A stretch of 64,000 nucleotides of DNA from Malania oleifera (Eukaryota; Streptophyta; Magnoliopsida; Santalales; Ximeniaceae). Positions 11,991-22,957 of this stretch are shown piece by piece. Position 1 is the stretch's first letter. The number at the start of each line of letters is the position of its first letter. A program made the translations under genes and the position numbers. The stretch is from contig NC_080420.1 of the NCBI RefSeq assembly GCF_029873635.1, forward strand, positions 33,037,032 to 33,101,031, given 5' to 3'. The notes beneath the pieces were generated by a model, which had not been told where the DNA came from, did no database searches, and worked only from the letters and a program-made list of their open reading frames with translations.

Positions 11991-12680
11991 CCTTTACAAA
12001 ACACAATTGTTTCCTCTTCATATTTCTTTTCTTGTTCTTTTCTCTCTTTTCTTCTTTTCTTTTTGCAATTGATCCCTGGCTTGTTTCTTATTTTCATTTT
12101 CTTCAAACTTTTTCTTTTTCTTTCTTTTCTAAGCCATTAGGATATGGTTCATTAGAGTCCCAAACAACTGAAGTACACATCAACCAAAAAGAATCTAAAG
12201 TAGTCTTTCTATGTCTTTTGACTTGTGTAGTGTGTGTAGTAAAACTTTCAACATCCTTCCCTTAGTTGAGACTAAGTGAAGTGGATAAATTTCTCTTTTG
12301 ATTTAAACTCTGATTTGCACTACATTCTATGTGTTCCATATCGAAAAAAAATTAGCATGTAACCTTCACAAATAAGGAATCCAGCATTCTCTGAGCTCAA
12401 TAATAGTATTTCCCAAAGGTGGACCAAACTGACATGTAAACATCACATGCAAATATCACATTAAAATTCGTTAGATGGCAACACACAATTGCATATGCAA
12501 ATTCTCTACCCCCAAACTAAAATGTAGCATTGTCCTCAATGGTTGAAAAGACAAGCAAAAGAATGGTACTAAGGGAAGTAGAAGCATACCTAGATAGAGA
12601 AGTAAGGGAAAAGAAAAACTGACACTAAGGGAACATGTTCCTGAAAATAAACTAAAAATAAAACAAAATAAAATAAAATG
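11991..12680 (-). mobile_element. 3' noncoding region of minus-strand Athila-type element
   Basis: No coding content was recognised. On the minus strand GACAATGCTACATTTTAG followed by TTTGGGGGTAGAG (complement of about 12504-12536) is the post-pol purine motif equivalent to 8780-8812 in the plus element. A pyrimidine-rich stretch lies at 12000-12130. Confidence 0.6.
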
Positions 12681-13294
12681 AAAATAAAGGAAAGAAAAAC
12701 ATCACAGTATGTCTAGAGGAGGTTTGGGAGGAATTTCATCTAGTGGGTGTAGGTTTATAAATTAAACTGGCAAGTCTCCAAATTTGAGTTGCCACAATGA
12801 ATCTGCTTTATCACCTGCACAGAAATTAACCTTAAATAAATCAATGTTCTCTAAGGTATCAGACAAAATATGTGCAGATTGGCCTCTTTGTTTTAACAAG
12901 AAAGGATCTTTATTTAGTATGTTTTCTATGAAATTCGCTTCTTCAAGAACCAGTCTTTGAGGCAAAGGTGTCAGAGCAGTTACCTTCGGTTCTTAAAAAA
13001 CATCAACATTAGAATTTTTACCTGGTTCTTTGAAAGTTAAACTCTCACCATCTGATAAGCTTCTTTATCAAGTGTATCAATCACCTTACCACTGCAGAGA
13101 TTTGTTTCGACATTACACTCCTTGACATTTACTCCAATAGAGGATGACGGTTCCATAGTTACAAAATGCACTTGAGTATCTAGTTGGGCTTGAAATGAGG
13201 ATTCATCTTTCTCTAATGCACTAAATGTTGTGTTCAGCCTAGTCAAATCAGTGTTTATCTCATTGATGGCTTGAGAAGTCTGAGTGTTGATCAC
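12681..13294 (-). pseudogene. gag tail and unassigned linker of minus-strand Athila-type element
   Basis: The minus frame 13294-13037 reads INEINTDLTRLNTTFSALEK, the same kind of gag C-terminal coiled segment as 6621-6809 in the plus element. The minus frame 12965-12762 (NILNKDPFLLKQRGQ and SLWQLKFGDLPV, then PPLDEIPPKPP across a stop) is proline-rich near its end. It may be the linker that precedes reverse transcriptase; this is an inference. No protease, reverse transcriptase or integrase was found before the 3' region. Confidence 0.45.
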
Positions 13295-14186
13295 ATTTTG
13301 GCTTGCCCTTAATTGCTAAAGTCTATTTGCTATCTATGCCATGTTATCCTCAAGAGACTTCTTTGGTGGAGCGGGTGCTCCTAAAGAATAGATATGAGAA
13401 ATCTGATGTGGCTGATACTGATGTTGAAAGGCAGCCTGATGATATGATGACTAAAAAGGTGGTGCATAGGACCAAGGAGGTTGATTCCGAGGTTGCTCTA
13501 TAATATCCTCCTCTTCCATCTCCATGGCATCCAATCTTCTGGTGATCTCAGCCATACGTACCTAAACATCATTATCATCCTTTAGTTCATACCGCTCTCC
13601 ACCATGTATTGTTCTCAATGGTTGAGCTATAGTTGGTCTTCTGTCAATCCTAGTATTCCACTGTTGAGTATTTTCAGCTAAATAATCCTAAAAACCCAGT
13701 GTGTCATCCGACTCCTTGTCGAAGAAATCTTCTGAACACATAGTATGGATGAACTGTTTCCATTCAAGAGTCAACGCAGTGTAGAAATAGTTGACCGTGC
13801 CCCATGATTCAAATCCATAGTGGGAACACATGTTAACCATATCTCTAAATATTTCCCCAGCTTACATGAAACGTCTCATCAACTCTTTACATGAATCTAT
13901 TAATTTGCTTTTGCAAAAAATGAGTTCTATGGAAAGGAAAAAATTTATGTAAAAATTCATGTTCCATATAAGTCCAATTAGAGATAGAATTGGGCCTCAA
14001 AGAATTAAACCACATCTTTGCTTTATTCTTTAATGAGAAAGGAAATAAACAAAACTTAGTAAACTCATTTGTGCCAACTCTAGTGATAAAAGTTGTGCAA
14101 GCTAACTCAGAGTCGGTCAGGTGCTAGTAAGGGCTCTTAGAATCCATCCCGTGGAATTGAGGTATCACTGACAAACTTCCATGCTT
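13295..14186 (-). pseudogene. Athila-type gag of minus-strand element, degenerate
   Basis: Position by position this matches 1-600 (minus). The stretch beginning CTCTCCACCATGTATTG at 13597 aligns with position 1 onward, and the capsid segment near 13930-14060 aligns with 310-490. Frame breaks and stops are present. At 14186 the gag joins the LTR directly. The segment corresponding to 590-1020 in the other copy (gag leader, PBS and LTR end) has been deleted. Confidence 0.75.
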
Positions 14187-14866
14187 AATCGTGAAACATA
14201 AACTATGGACATCACATGCATAAAGTTAACGACAAGAAATGGATAACGAAAAATAAACAATAGGAAAATCAACACAACTAATATTTCTCACTCAATGATT
14301 TATACACACAATAAAATAAACGGTAACAAAATTAAATGAGTAAAACAATCCTATGTTTAAACATCAGACAAAGAAACAAATATTACGTTTAAAATTTCGA
14401 ACAAAAGACCAAAAATGAAAACTTTATTACTCAAATTAAACATTCAACCATAAAATCCTCAATTAAACATTAACTAAAAAAAAACTCAACCCGATCAATA
14501 ACTTAAACAAAAATAGAACTCAATCAAACAGTAGATTCAAACAAAAAATAAATAAATTAACCTAAACTTCAACGATGACTTAAATAAAAATAAACTAAAC
14601 TTAAACAAAGGATTTAAAAATAAACTAAACTTAAACAATGGCTTAAACAAAAATTAAACTCGAACAAAAACTTGAATAAAAATAACTAAATTTTAAACCA
14701 AAGCAAAGTTCCAACAAGATATTAGATTGATATTAAAGTAAAATAATCAAAAACAAAGTTCAACAAGATATTTAAAATTGACATTAAAGTAAAATAATCA
14801 AAAGCAAAGTTCAACAAGATATTTAAAATAACATTAAGTGAAATAAAACAACTAAATGAAAACAAT

Positions 14867-14926
<60 letters not shown>

Positions 14927-15842
14927 GAAGATGGTATGGCCGTGAGGTAGGACATAGCTGCTGTGTGTGCTTGGTTCCCAAGAGAGACCCCTGCACACCC
15001 CCTCCTTTCCCGTGCGGCGCGACCCCCAAAAAGGCTTCCCTACTCCCTACCAAACCCTAGCTAATAATGAAATCCCAAAAGCCCTACTCCCTTCCTTTAT
15101 TCCTAAAGCTGCCAGTCCCCTTTATGGCCTTTTGTTCCCCCCCCCCCAACACATGGTTTGCCAGCACGTGCTTTCTCATGGATCGACTTGCATGGCCATG
15201 CAAGTGCATGGGCCTTGTCACGTAGGCCTCCTTCCAATTTTCATTACACGACCAGCTCATGCATGCATTTGGTCCCCCTTCACACACGCGCACGACCCGA
15301 CTTCCTTTTTGCATTCCCGTGCATGGCCCAGCTTCGGCTCTCCTAGAAGCCCACTTCACGTGGTCTTGTCACATGGCACAACTCTCTTCAATATTTGACT
15401 GCCCTCTTCAATATGCTCCACATGATTCTCCTTAATGTTGCATGGCCCATGCACGTTTGCATGGGCCTCTCCTTCATGCATGCATGACTTCCTTTTCACA
15501 CACGCACACGAGTTTCATGGCCCATGCACGCACAGATCTTCTACGTGTTCCAGCTCCTTTGCATGCATGGCCCAAGTTTTGGCTTGTGTTGTGCATGGTC
15601 TTCCACGAAAATGCCGAGCGCTTTCATGTGCATTTTAATTTCAACTTTAATTCTTGAAAAATTACCTGGAATAATAAAAAATGAATGTTCGTAAATTTAC
15701 GACAAATGTAGGTCAATTATCTTAAAATTACCAAATGGGCTCAATTATTAAAATACGTGACATAATTAAGTATTTAATTAAAATGGTAACACTTAATTAA
15801 TGCATTTAAATACTTAATTACACAACTTTGATGTGTGATCAG
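14187..15842 (-). repeat. 5' LTR of minus-strand Athila-type element, 3' end deleted
   Basis: Homologous to 1020-2814 (minus): the same A-rich block, a (GA)n tract (14870-14924), the CCCTACTCCCTACCAAACCC segment and the CATGGCCCATGCACG segment. On the minus strand it begins near 15842 with the expected TG changed to CC. It lacks about 220 bp at the end next to the PBS. Confidence 0.75.
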
Positions 15843-16283
15843 GTATGTATATAATCAATGATTTCCTAACCCTATTGTAAGCTTGACATTATTCATAGTG
15901 AGAATAAGAGTTGCTGCTCCTGTGGACATAGACAAATTGCCGAACCACGTAAATCTAATGTCTTTTGATTGTTACTTTCGTTCTTCTCATTACTGAGTGT
16001 TTGCAATTACTGAGTGTTTGCTTTTTTAGTATTGTTCATCATTGAGTGATTGCACTAGTTGTTTGTTGATTAATTCATGAGTTTGTGAAAAGGCTTCCGC
16101 TGCGCATCCACGAACAACACCAATTGTAGAACAAAACAAAGCCCAATGTAAACCTTGACCTAAACAAATTCGAATTAGAGATTTTTTGTTTGTTTCATGC
16201 AAGCATAAGGAAAAGTAAAGAGAACTTATTTGAAAAATAAATCCACATCTGAATTTGAGGAATGACTTATTTGGTTTCATTTG
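15843..16283. other. Unassigned intergenic sequence
   Basis: No protein, LTR end or RNA gene was recognised. It separates the Athila-type LTR from the Tat-like LTR. Confidence 0.4.
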
Positions 16284-16814
16284 TGTAGATTTGGCCTGCG
16301 AGACAACAAAAAACAGAAATCAAAATGAAAATTTGAAAGAAAAAAAAAAGAGAAGAGAGATAATAAAGAACGGGACAGAGAGAAAAAGAGAAAGAGCACA
16401 ACAAGGAGAGTGAGAAAGAAAGAGAGAAGAGAGATTAGAGAGCAAAAATGAGAGAAAGAGAGATAGAGAGAGAAGAACACGTAGAACAGAGAAAAAGAAA
16501 GAGAAAGAGAAGAACATGCAGAACAAAGAATGAGTGAGAGAGGGTGACATTAGCTAGAAATTTTTAAAAAAAAAAATAATTAAAAAATGACAAAAAAATA
16601 AAATTAAAAAAACAATAGTGGGGCACGTGTTACCATCCGTAAGGTGGCATGTGTCACGCTCGAAACCAAATATTTGAGGTGTGATGTTGCTTGATCAGAG
16701 CCATCCGATTTTTGTTTTCTCAAGATGGTTGGATTTTTGCCATGTCGGCAATCTCTGCCATATGTCCAAAGCCACTCAAGAAATGCCATGTACAGATGTC
16801 ACCCTGCTACAATA

Positions 16815-16863
<49 letters not shown>

Positions 16864-17733
16864 CCACGTGTCACCGCTCTAGGTTGACACGTGGCCCCCA
16901 TTGAGCTGAACAGGTTGACCCAATTCAGACCAGCCAAATCAGTCTGTTTTACCTTAACCACTTTTTTTTTTTTTAATTTAAATTTTTAACTAGTTTTCAT
17001 ATATTATTTAATTGGATAAAAATAATAAAAAATCATAAAATTAGAGAAAAAAAGAGGAAAAATGTTTTTAAAATCAGGAAAAATATTTGAGTTATTTTGT
17101 TTCAAAATAAAAAAAAAGTTGAAAATAAAAATAAAAAAAATTTTGCCAAAAAATGAGTAAAAGTCTTTAAAAATCCCAAATTTTTTTTAAAAAAATGTTG
17201 AAAATTTTCAAAAATTTTCTACTAACATTTTGAAAAATTTGGGGATTTTTTTTAAAGAATATTTTGCTTAAATTTTTTTGATTTTTCTTGTTTCTATGTG
17301 TGTATGCATCCTTATAATTTAGAAAATGGCAATAACGTATTTTAGAACTCACTTGTATTTGCTCTAAGGGAGGTTTATGTAACAAAATCTCCTCGTTTGG
17401 AGGTCTTATTAGACATTCCTAAATCGAAATGAAGTTTTTAACCTCCTTTATTTTGTTCATTTAATTAATTAAGTAATTAATTATTTATTTATTTTAAATG
17501 AGTTAATTAAAGGTTATTAAATCCTTTTTGGGGATAATTCATAATTAATTTGGTATCATTCGTCGAATGGGTGTGTAGGGAGTGTCAATACCTTCCCCTC
17601 GTATAACTGAATTTTCGATCCCAATTCGGGTAAAAACAGATTGAGACTACTAATTTCTTGGCCTTGGATTAGTCTAAATACCAATCAAATGAGTAGTAAT
17701 CAGGTATTCTAATCGCACTTAGGTAAATAATAG
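16284..17733 (+). repeat. Tat-like Ty3/gypsy LTR (copy A)
   Basis: It is homologous to 30772-33190. Both have a GA-rich 5' third, a GTGTCAC/ACACGTGG middle, an A/T-rich section with AAAATTT runs, the block TTATTAGACATTCCTAA, and the end block GGGTGTGTAG then TAACTGAATTT(C/T)(C/T)GATCCC. This end block is common in plant Tat-group LTRs. The start at TGTAGATTTGG is inferred from copy B. A PBS-like motif follows. No element genes follow it. Confidence 0.6.
16818..16861. repeat. (TA)n microsatellite
   Basis: About 21 TA units between GCTACAATAAATTT and TTGCCACGTGTCACC, expanded inside the Tat-like LTR. Copy B lacks the expansion. Confidence 0.9.
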
Positions 17734-17750
17734 GTTAGTGGAGACTCCAT
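17734..17750 (+). other. PBS-like motif after Tat-like LTR
   Basis: GTTAGTGGAGACTCCAT resembles the TGGTGGCGACTCC motif used as PBS by many Tat/Ogre-group elements. About 80 bp of leader-like sequence follows, including GGATGTCGCGACAC, and then the element stops. Confidence 0.5.
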
Positions 17751-18404
17751 CAAATTTCACTATGATTATATCTCTTCATTCCGGACCCTTCTCCAGGATG
17801 TCGCGACACTTCTCTCTCCAAATCTATTGGATTCAAAAGCAAAAAATAAAATAAAATAAAAATAAAGTTAGCCCTTCGATTCTTTGAAGTGCCTTATTTA
17901 TAGTTTAGAATGAAAACAACTAATTAAGTTTGATTAATCAATCAATTTTAATCATCAATCAAATTTAAAACTAATTAGTTGATTAAGTTTAATTGATCAA
18001 TCAAATTTAAAACTAATTTATTAATTTTTTTATTCTGATTTATTTGTATTTGCCAATCTATTTCTAACTTAAACTTTTTTATGATGTGTATGCAGGTGTA
18101 AGTATGGAGGAACTGACCCACCATATTTTATTCATTTTTTTTTTTTATTTTCCATGTATTTATTTTTTATTGTACTAAAAATTTTTTTTCTAAATAAGGG
18201 CCAGCATAAAAATGGAGTGTCTGCAAGAAATACAATAGAGAAGGTTGCCTTCTTGAGGGTGTAACCTTGGTAAAATGCCTTGATGAGTAGATTAATAGTA
18301 ACGTTGGGAGATACCCATGAAAGAGAATGTGACCTCACTTGAAAGACCTAATGAGGTAACCTTGGAAAAGACCATCATGTCACCTCGATCCAAGCATCGA
18401 TCAG
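17751..18404. other. Tat-like leader remnant and unassigned AT-rich DNA
   Basis: The first roughly 80 bp look like retroelement leader. The rest is AT-rich, with repeated AATCAATCAA/TTGATTAA blocks at 17925-18030. No coding region was recognised. Confidence 0.4.
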
Positions 18405-18446
18405 TGTTAGAAAAGAGTGGCTCAGAAACCACCTCACCCAAGCATT

Positions 18447-18479
<33 letters not shown>

Positions 18480-18875
18480 GTATAAAAGATGCATGAAAAT
18501 AAATAAAGACAAGATAAAAATTTACGTGGTTCGACTATGTCTACTTCACAGGCGGATGGGACAAAAAACTTCACTATCACAGGCAGAATTACACGATGAT
18601 TTGGAACTGGCCTTGTACAAAATATCAGAACCAGCCTTGTACAAGATATCTTTTTTTTTTTTTTTATCTCTCCTCTTCTTTCTATATACTCTACCTACTT
18701 TAAGCATACAAGTGAGTATATAGGCATGCAATGTGTATACAAGCATGCAAAGATGTGTGCTCCAAATATGAGGATAGAGTGCCCTTTTATAGGGCAATAT
18801 GGATAACAAGACATTTATTGGGGTGAAAAAACTAAAGTGATGGAAGATGGGGTGACATACATATTTTTCATAACA
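18405..18875. repeat. Possible solo LTR
   Basis: Begins TGTTAGAAAAG, ends TTCATAACA, and contains the box AATTTACGTGGTTCGAC. A similar box occurs in the better supported solo LTR at 51194-51678. Flanks ATCAG and AATAA do not match, so no TSD supports it. It contains (AAT)n at 18447-18478. Confidence 0.4.
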
Positions 18876-19486
18876 AATAATAACAACAACAACAACAACA
18901 ACAATAACCCTAGCCTAATTATGTTGTAGTTTAATAGGAAGGAAAGTAGTAAGAAAATAACTTCCAAACTCGAAGATGCTTTTTTGAGGTTCAGGATTGG
19001 GGAACATTTGATAGGGATAAAATGAATCCTTTTTATATAGGTTAGAGAGAAATCAACAAAAAGTGTCCCTAAAGCCTATTAATATCATTAGGAATGGTCA
19101 TCATGGGGGAGTAGTCTAATCATCTATGTGAGACAGACTCGAGACATGGAAAACATATCTTACTCTTAATTATTTGTTTCAAAGTAGGCTTCTTGCAAAA
19201 AAAGTTTATATAGGGAACTTGTCCCTACATGTTATTCATATGATATTTTTTTATAAAAATGTGACAAATAAGTTCTACCTTTTCATACGGTCGGTTCATG
19301 TTAATGAATGCAAAATCTATTACTACATATTTTACATTTCAAGAAGAAGACATTTGAACACATAGAGGGAAACGTCATCCATATGATTTTTCATTTGTAA
19401 GGACAAAACGCTTTTCGCATGCCTCTCATTGAGGAAAAAAATATGTTCTCTAGAAAGACTAATGTGGTCCTTTTATAAGATATTAT
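18876..19486. other. Unassigned intergenic sequence
   Basis: Begins with an (AAC)n tract (about 18884-18904). No gene or clear repeat end was recognised in the remainder. Confidence 0.4.
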
Positions 19487-20760
19487 TGTAAGAATCCGAC
19501 CCAAGATAGGTGTATTAAATAAATAAGAAAAGAGAAGGAAAATTAAAAAGGTAAAAATCAGCAGGGCTCGTCGACGAGGCTTCTTTTCTCGTCGATGAAG
19601 TCTCTTGTGCAGCTCGATGACAAAACTCAGTAGCTCGTTGACGAGGAGATAACGAGGGATTTTGGAAAATTTTGAAATCTCAGGCTTGTTGACGAGTCCA
19701 CCTTGACGTCGACGAACTTCCTTCTGTGGCTCGTTGACGAGGATGCTGTCTCGTCGAAGAGGTTGGTCGGGTCAAGTTAGTTATAAATATCTTTTGTCTT
19801 TGCTTAAAAGTTAAGAAACCAAGATTCTCTCTCTCTCTCTCTCTCTCTCTCTAAGATTTCGGGTCGTTCGTTACACGAATCAACAATCTGACATTGCTAC
19901 GCGGATCAGGAGGAGAATCTCTACGTTTATAGAGGATCAGAATTTTGTTTTGAAGATTTTTGGGTTTTGACCCAAAATTGAGGTAAGGGTCCGATTTCAT
20001 TTTCGTTTCGGTATATGTGAAGTAGTGAGAATTATAGTGAAGTATAGTTCTTTGATGTTTAGGTTTGGGAACTCGGTTTGTAGTTTTGGAGCCTTAGAGT
20101 TTGGGTTTTGGTATTCGAGGAAAGGTAAGGGGATTCTGTTTATATCGATTATTTTTTAAATCGGAATCGGTAAACCTATAGTTTACGATTGTATGTATGT
20201 TTTAACTACTTATTTGAGAAAATCTATCAGGTGAAAATACAATATTTTTAGGTTACAATTTTTGGGGAAAATTAGGGGTCTTGGGTAACATCTCTGTTTC
20301 TCTTGGAAAATCGTATATTTGTATAAACTGTGGTATTGAGATGACCGTACCTGTATTTGTATTAAATTGTATTCTTGAATTGAAAATGATATGTTTTGTT
20401 GCATATCCAAATAAGTGTGGAATGAACTGTTGTATGCAAAATGTTCCAGGTTTGTGAAAATAGTCGTGACGGCTAATTACCGTAAGCTGAGAGTTATAGG
20501 AACATGAGTTCCAAAATGTTCCAGGTTTTGTGAAATTGCCACGTCTCAACTAATTATCATGAGCAAATGCCATGTCTCGACTAAATACTGTGGGCAAGAC
20601 TGTCTGACTCTATATCTGAGGGTGTGAAATATCACATGTTTGTTTCAATTGGTCACCGATGGGTGTGAGTGGACACCGTATTAGTAACGATATCGCTGTG
20701 GGGCTTCGGCTAATGCCAGAGTATCGAGTGCTCTGTGTAATGCGGTCAATTTCTAGACCA
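19487..20760 (+). repeat. 5' LTR of chromovirus remnant, 3' part missing
   Basis: Starts TGTAAGAATCCGACCC. Positions 20278-20760 align closely with 21239-21700 of the 3' LTR. Positions 19520-20277, with the palindrome array, TATA-like TTATAAATA (19781-19789) and a (CT)n tract (19826-19852), are missing from the 3' LTR. Confidence 0.7.
19567..19761. repeat. Array of the palindrome CTCGTCGACGAG
   Basis: A perfect 12-bp palindrome lies at 19567-19578. Near copies are at 19588-19599, 19634-19645, 19685-19696, 19704-19715, 19730-19741 and 19750-19761, plus a partial one near 19613. Spacing varies, and the array sits about 20-210 bp upstream of a TATA-like box in the LTR. Confidence 0.85.
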
Positions 20761-20782
20761 TAAAGTTCAGAAACTACATACC

Positions 20783-20887
20783 AAGGAAATACCGTTAGTG
20801 AAAGTGTTGTGGCAGAATCACGCAGTTGAGGAAGCTTCTTGGGAATTGGAGATGGAAATAAGCAGGAAATATCCACAGTTGTTCTAA
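20783..20887 (+). pseudogene. Chromodomain tail of chromovirus integrase
   Basis: The frame reads KEIPLVKVLWQNHAVEEASW, then WELEMEISRKYPQLF and a stop. This is the C-terminal part of the integrase chromodomain that ends pol in Tekay/Del-like elements (pattern VKVLW-NH-EEATWE-E). In intact elements the chromodomain directs insertion toward particular chromatin. Only 34 codons remain, directly after LTR sequence, so the body of the element was lost in one or more deletions. Confidence 0.85.
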
Positions 20888-21150
20888 GTAGTAGCTTTGG
20901 TAGCAGGATCAGTATGGGTATGTATGTAATATTCTGTTATCGTAGTAGTGATGTGAGGATGGTCTTGGGGAGAGTTTTGTAATATTGTGAGCTCCTGAGA
21001 TGGTATGTATGTAACCATGGTATTCCTCCGCCATAAGTGAGGGTATGTATGTATTTGGGACGGGGCTGCTATGTGGGTGGCCGCCGGATCTTTCTAGAGT
21101 CAGGTATGAATTTGGGTATGTTGTTGAGTTGGTAAATGAGAGATTACAAA

Positions 21151-21183
21151 TTTCGAGGACGAAATTTTGTAAGGAGGGGAGGT
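21151..21183 (+). other. Polypurine tract region of chromovirus
   Basis: TTCGAGGACGAAATTTTGTA is followed by AGGAGGGGAGG immediately before the 3' LTR. This is the conserved pre-LTR motif of chromoviruses. Confidence 0.8.
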
Positions 21184-22264
21184 TGTAAGAACCCGACCTG
21201 AGATAGGGGATGCTTTGGCATATGAGGAAATACACATTAATCTCTGTTTTTGTTGGAAAATCGCATATTTGTATAAACTGTGGTATTGATATGACCGTAC
21301 TTGTATTTGTATTAAATTGTATTCTTGAATTGAAAACGATATATTTTGTTGTATACCCAAATAAGTGTAGAATGAATTGTTGTATGTAAAATGTTCTAGG
21401 TTTGTGAAAACAGTCGTGATGACTAATTACCGTAAGTTTAGAGGTATAGGAACTTGAGTTCCAAAATGTTCTAGGTTTTGTGAAATTGTCACATCTCGGC
21501 TAATTATCGTGGGCAAACGCCATGTCTCGGCTAAATACCGTGGGCGAGAGTGTCTGGCTCTATATCCGAGGGTGTGAAATATCACCTGTTTGTTCTGGTT
21601 GGTCACCGATGGGTGTGAGTGGACAAAGTATTAGCAACAATATAACTGTGGGGCTTCGGCTAATGTCAGGGTATCGGGTGCTCCATGTAATGCGGCTAAT
21701 TTCGACCGAAGAGTGTGACTACATTGACCATATGTTTTGTATCGTATATACTGGAACTGGATTGTGAAAATACTGAAACTGTATTGTATTATATTTTATG
21801 TCGAAATAACACTTTTGTGTCACACACTGATATAACCTGTTTCTTCCTTACTGAGATGTGTCTCACCCCGAATATACAAATGTGTTTCAAGTCCTTCAAG
21901 TGGCCGAAACTAGTGTCCTAGTGTTCGGGAGCGTGGTTGTCGGTTAGCTGTGTATAGTACTTGAGTAAATACTGATTTTTGTAACCGAGTGGTCATTGTT
22001 GGGTTTGGTAGACACCCGGGGTATGTACTGTATTTTGGAGCGTAGACTCTAGTTATGTGTAGACTTTGGTATGGTACGTTGTATGTGTTAGAAAGAACAT
22101 TTCCACTGCGTGTGTGATGTGTATGTGAATGTGTATAGGGTATACGTGTACCCACGGGGTCAGACCCTAATTTAGTGTAGTATCATGTATGTTTTACTTG
22201 ATACAAAGATAAATTAGGTACTAAATTCACACCTAGGGTTCATCCGCGGGTTTGAGGCGTTATA
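21184..22264 (+). repeat. 3' LTR of chromovirus remnant
   Basis: Starts TGTAAGAACCCGACCTG directly after the PPT. It ends near GGCGTTATA, with the expected terminal CA as TA. About 750 bp near its start, present in the 5' copy, are missing. Confidence 0.7.
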
Positions 22265-22801
22265 ATTCTCATCCAATTAAAACATTTATAAACAGTAAAG
22301 CATTTATATACAATTTGATGAAATTTGCTATAAAAGATATTTTTAATTTTTTCTCCTTAAACTAATAAACATAGAAAATTATACTAGAAATCTTCTTTTT
22401 TTACATGTCTGTGTATCTGTTTCTTAAATTATACATTTGTTAAATGTGAGTATATTAATAAATGTTGACATGTCTAATATCTAAAATATAAGTATACGAA
22501 CGTGGAGAGGAAGGTCGGAGTATATTTTTCCTTCAAACACAGTGAATCTCTCGCTCCTTTTGCCAATTGGTTTTTAACCTCGCCTCATCCAACAATAGTC
22601 CACGTGTAAAAATGAACGGTCAGGATCACAACGCTCACCCGTGTGTCAGAAAGTACATCATCTTCTTTATCCATGCAACCACCCCCAACTCCCGCAGACG
22701 GCCATTTCCAGTACTTCCACACTCCAGCTCTACTCTATCGCACTGTTGAGAACCTCTCCGTTTGTCCCTCTTCCCCTCCATGTCTTCCATAGTCGGATAC
22801 G
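22265..22801 (+). promoter_or_regulatory. PHYLLO upstream region
   Basis: Host DNA between the chromovirus remnant and the start codon. A CCAATTGG sequence lies near 22563 and a G-box core CACGTG near 22600. The last 150 bp are pyrimidine-rich, as in plant 5' leaders. No clear TATA box was found. Its role is inferred from position only. Confidence 0.4.
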
Positions 22802-22957
22802 ATGGAAGCTAACGTACTACACGCATCTCCATTCTCACCGCCGCGCTCGACCCTCCGACTTGTTTCCGTGAACGGACCACTGTCTTTCGTATTCCTCAAC
22901 AACCTAGCTCTCAGAAGCTTCCACCGCTTTCGTCGTCTTCCAAACCCTCGCTCCAAG
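22802..22957 (+). CDS. PHYLLO: PHYLLO exon 1 (transit peptide)
   Basis: 52 codons from the ATG, rich in Ser, Arg, Pro and Leu and poor in acidic residues, as expected for a chloroplast transit peptide. It ends ...CGCTCCAAG with a weak donor GTCTTG. The next 122 bp form intron 1, ending TTATTAG. The exact 3' border is the least certain of the six exons. Confidence 0.7.

Larger units (their letters stand above)
19487..22264 (+). mobile_element. Chromovirus (Ty3/gypsy, Tekay/Del-like) remnant
   Basis: A truncated 5' LTR joins directly to the last codons of pol, followed by the PPT and a 3' LTR. Flanks ATTAT (19482-19486) and ATTCT (22265-22269) match at four of five bases. The LTR start TGTAAGAA(T/C)CCGACC and the pre-LTR motif TTCGAGGACGAAATTTTGTA are typical of chromoviruses. 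The whole gag-pol body, except the chromodomain tail, is deleted. It ends about 540 bp upstream of the PHYLLO start codon. Confidence 0.75.

Noticed and set aside
19567..19761. Possible CRISPR-like array
   Set aside because: Repeats are 12-bp palindromes with uneven spacing, no uniform spacers and no cas genes, inside an LTR of a eukaryotic genome.
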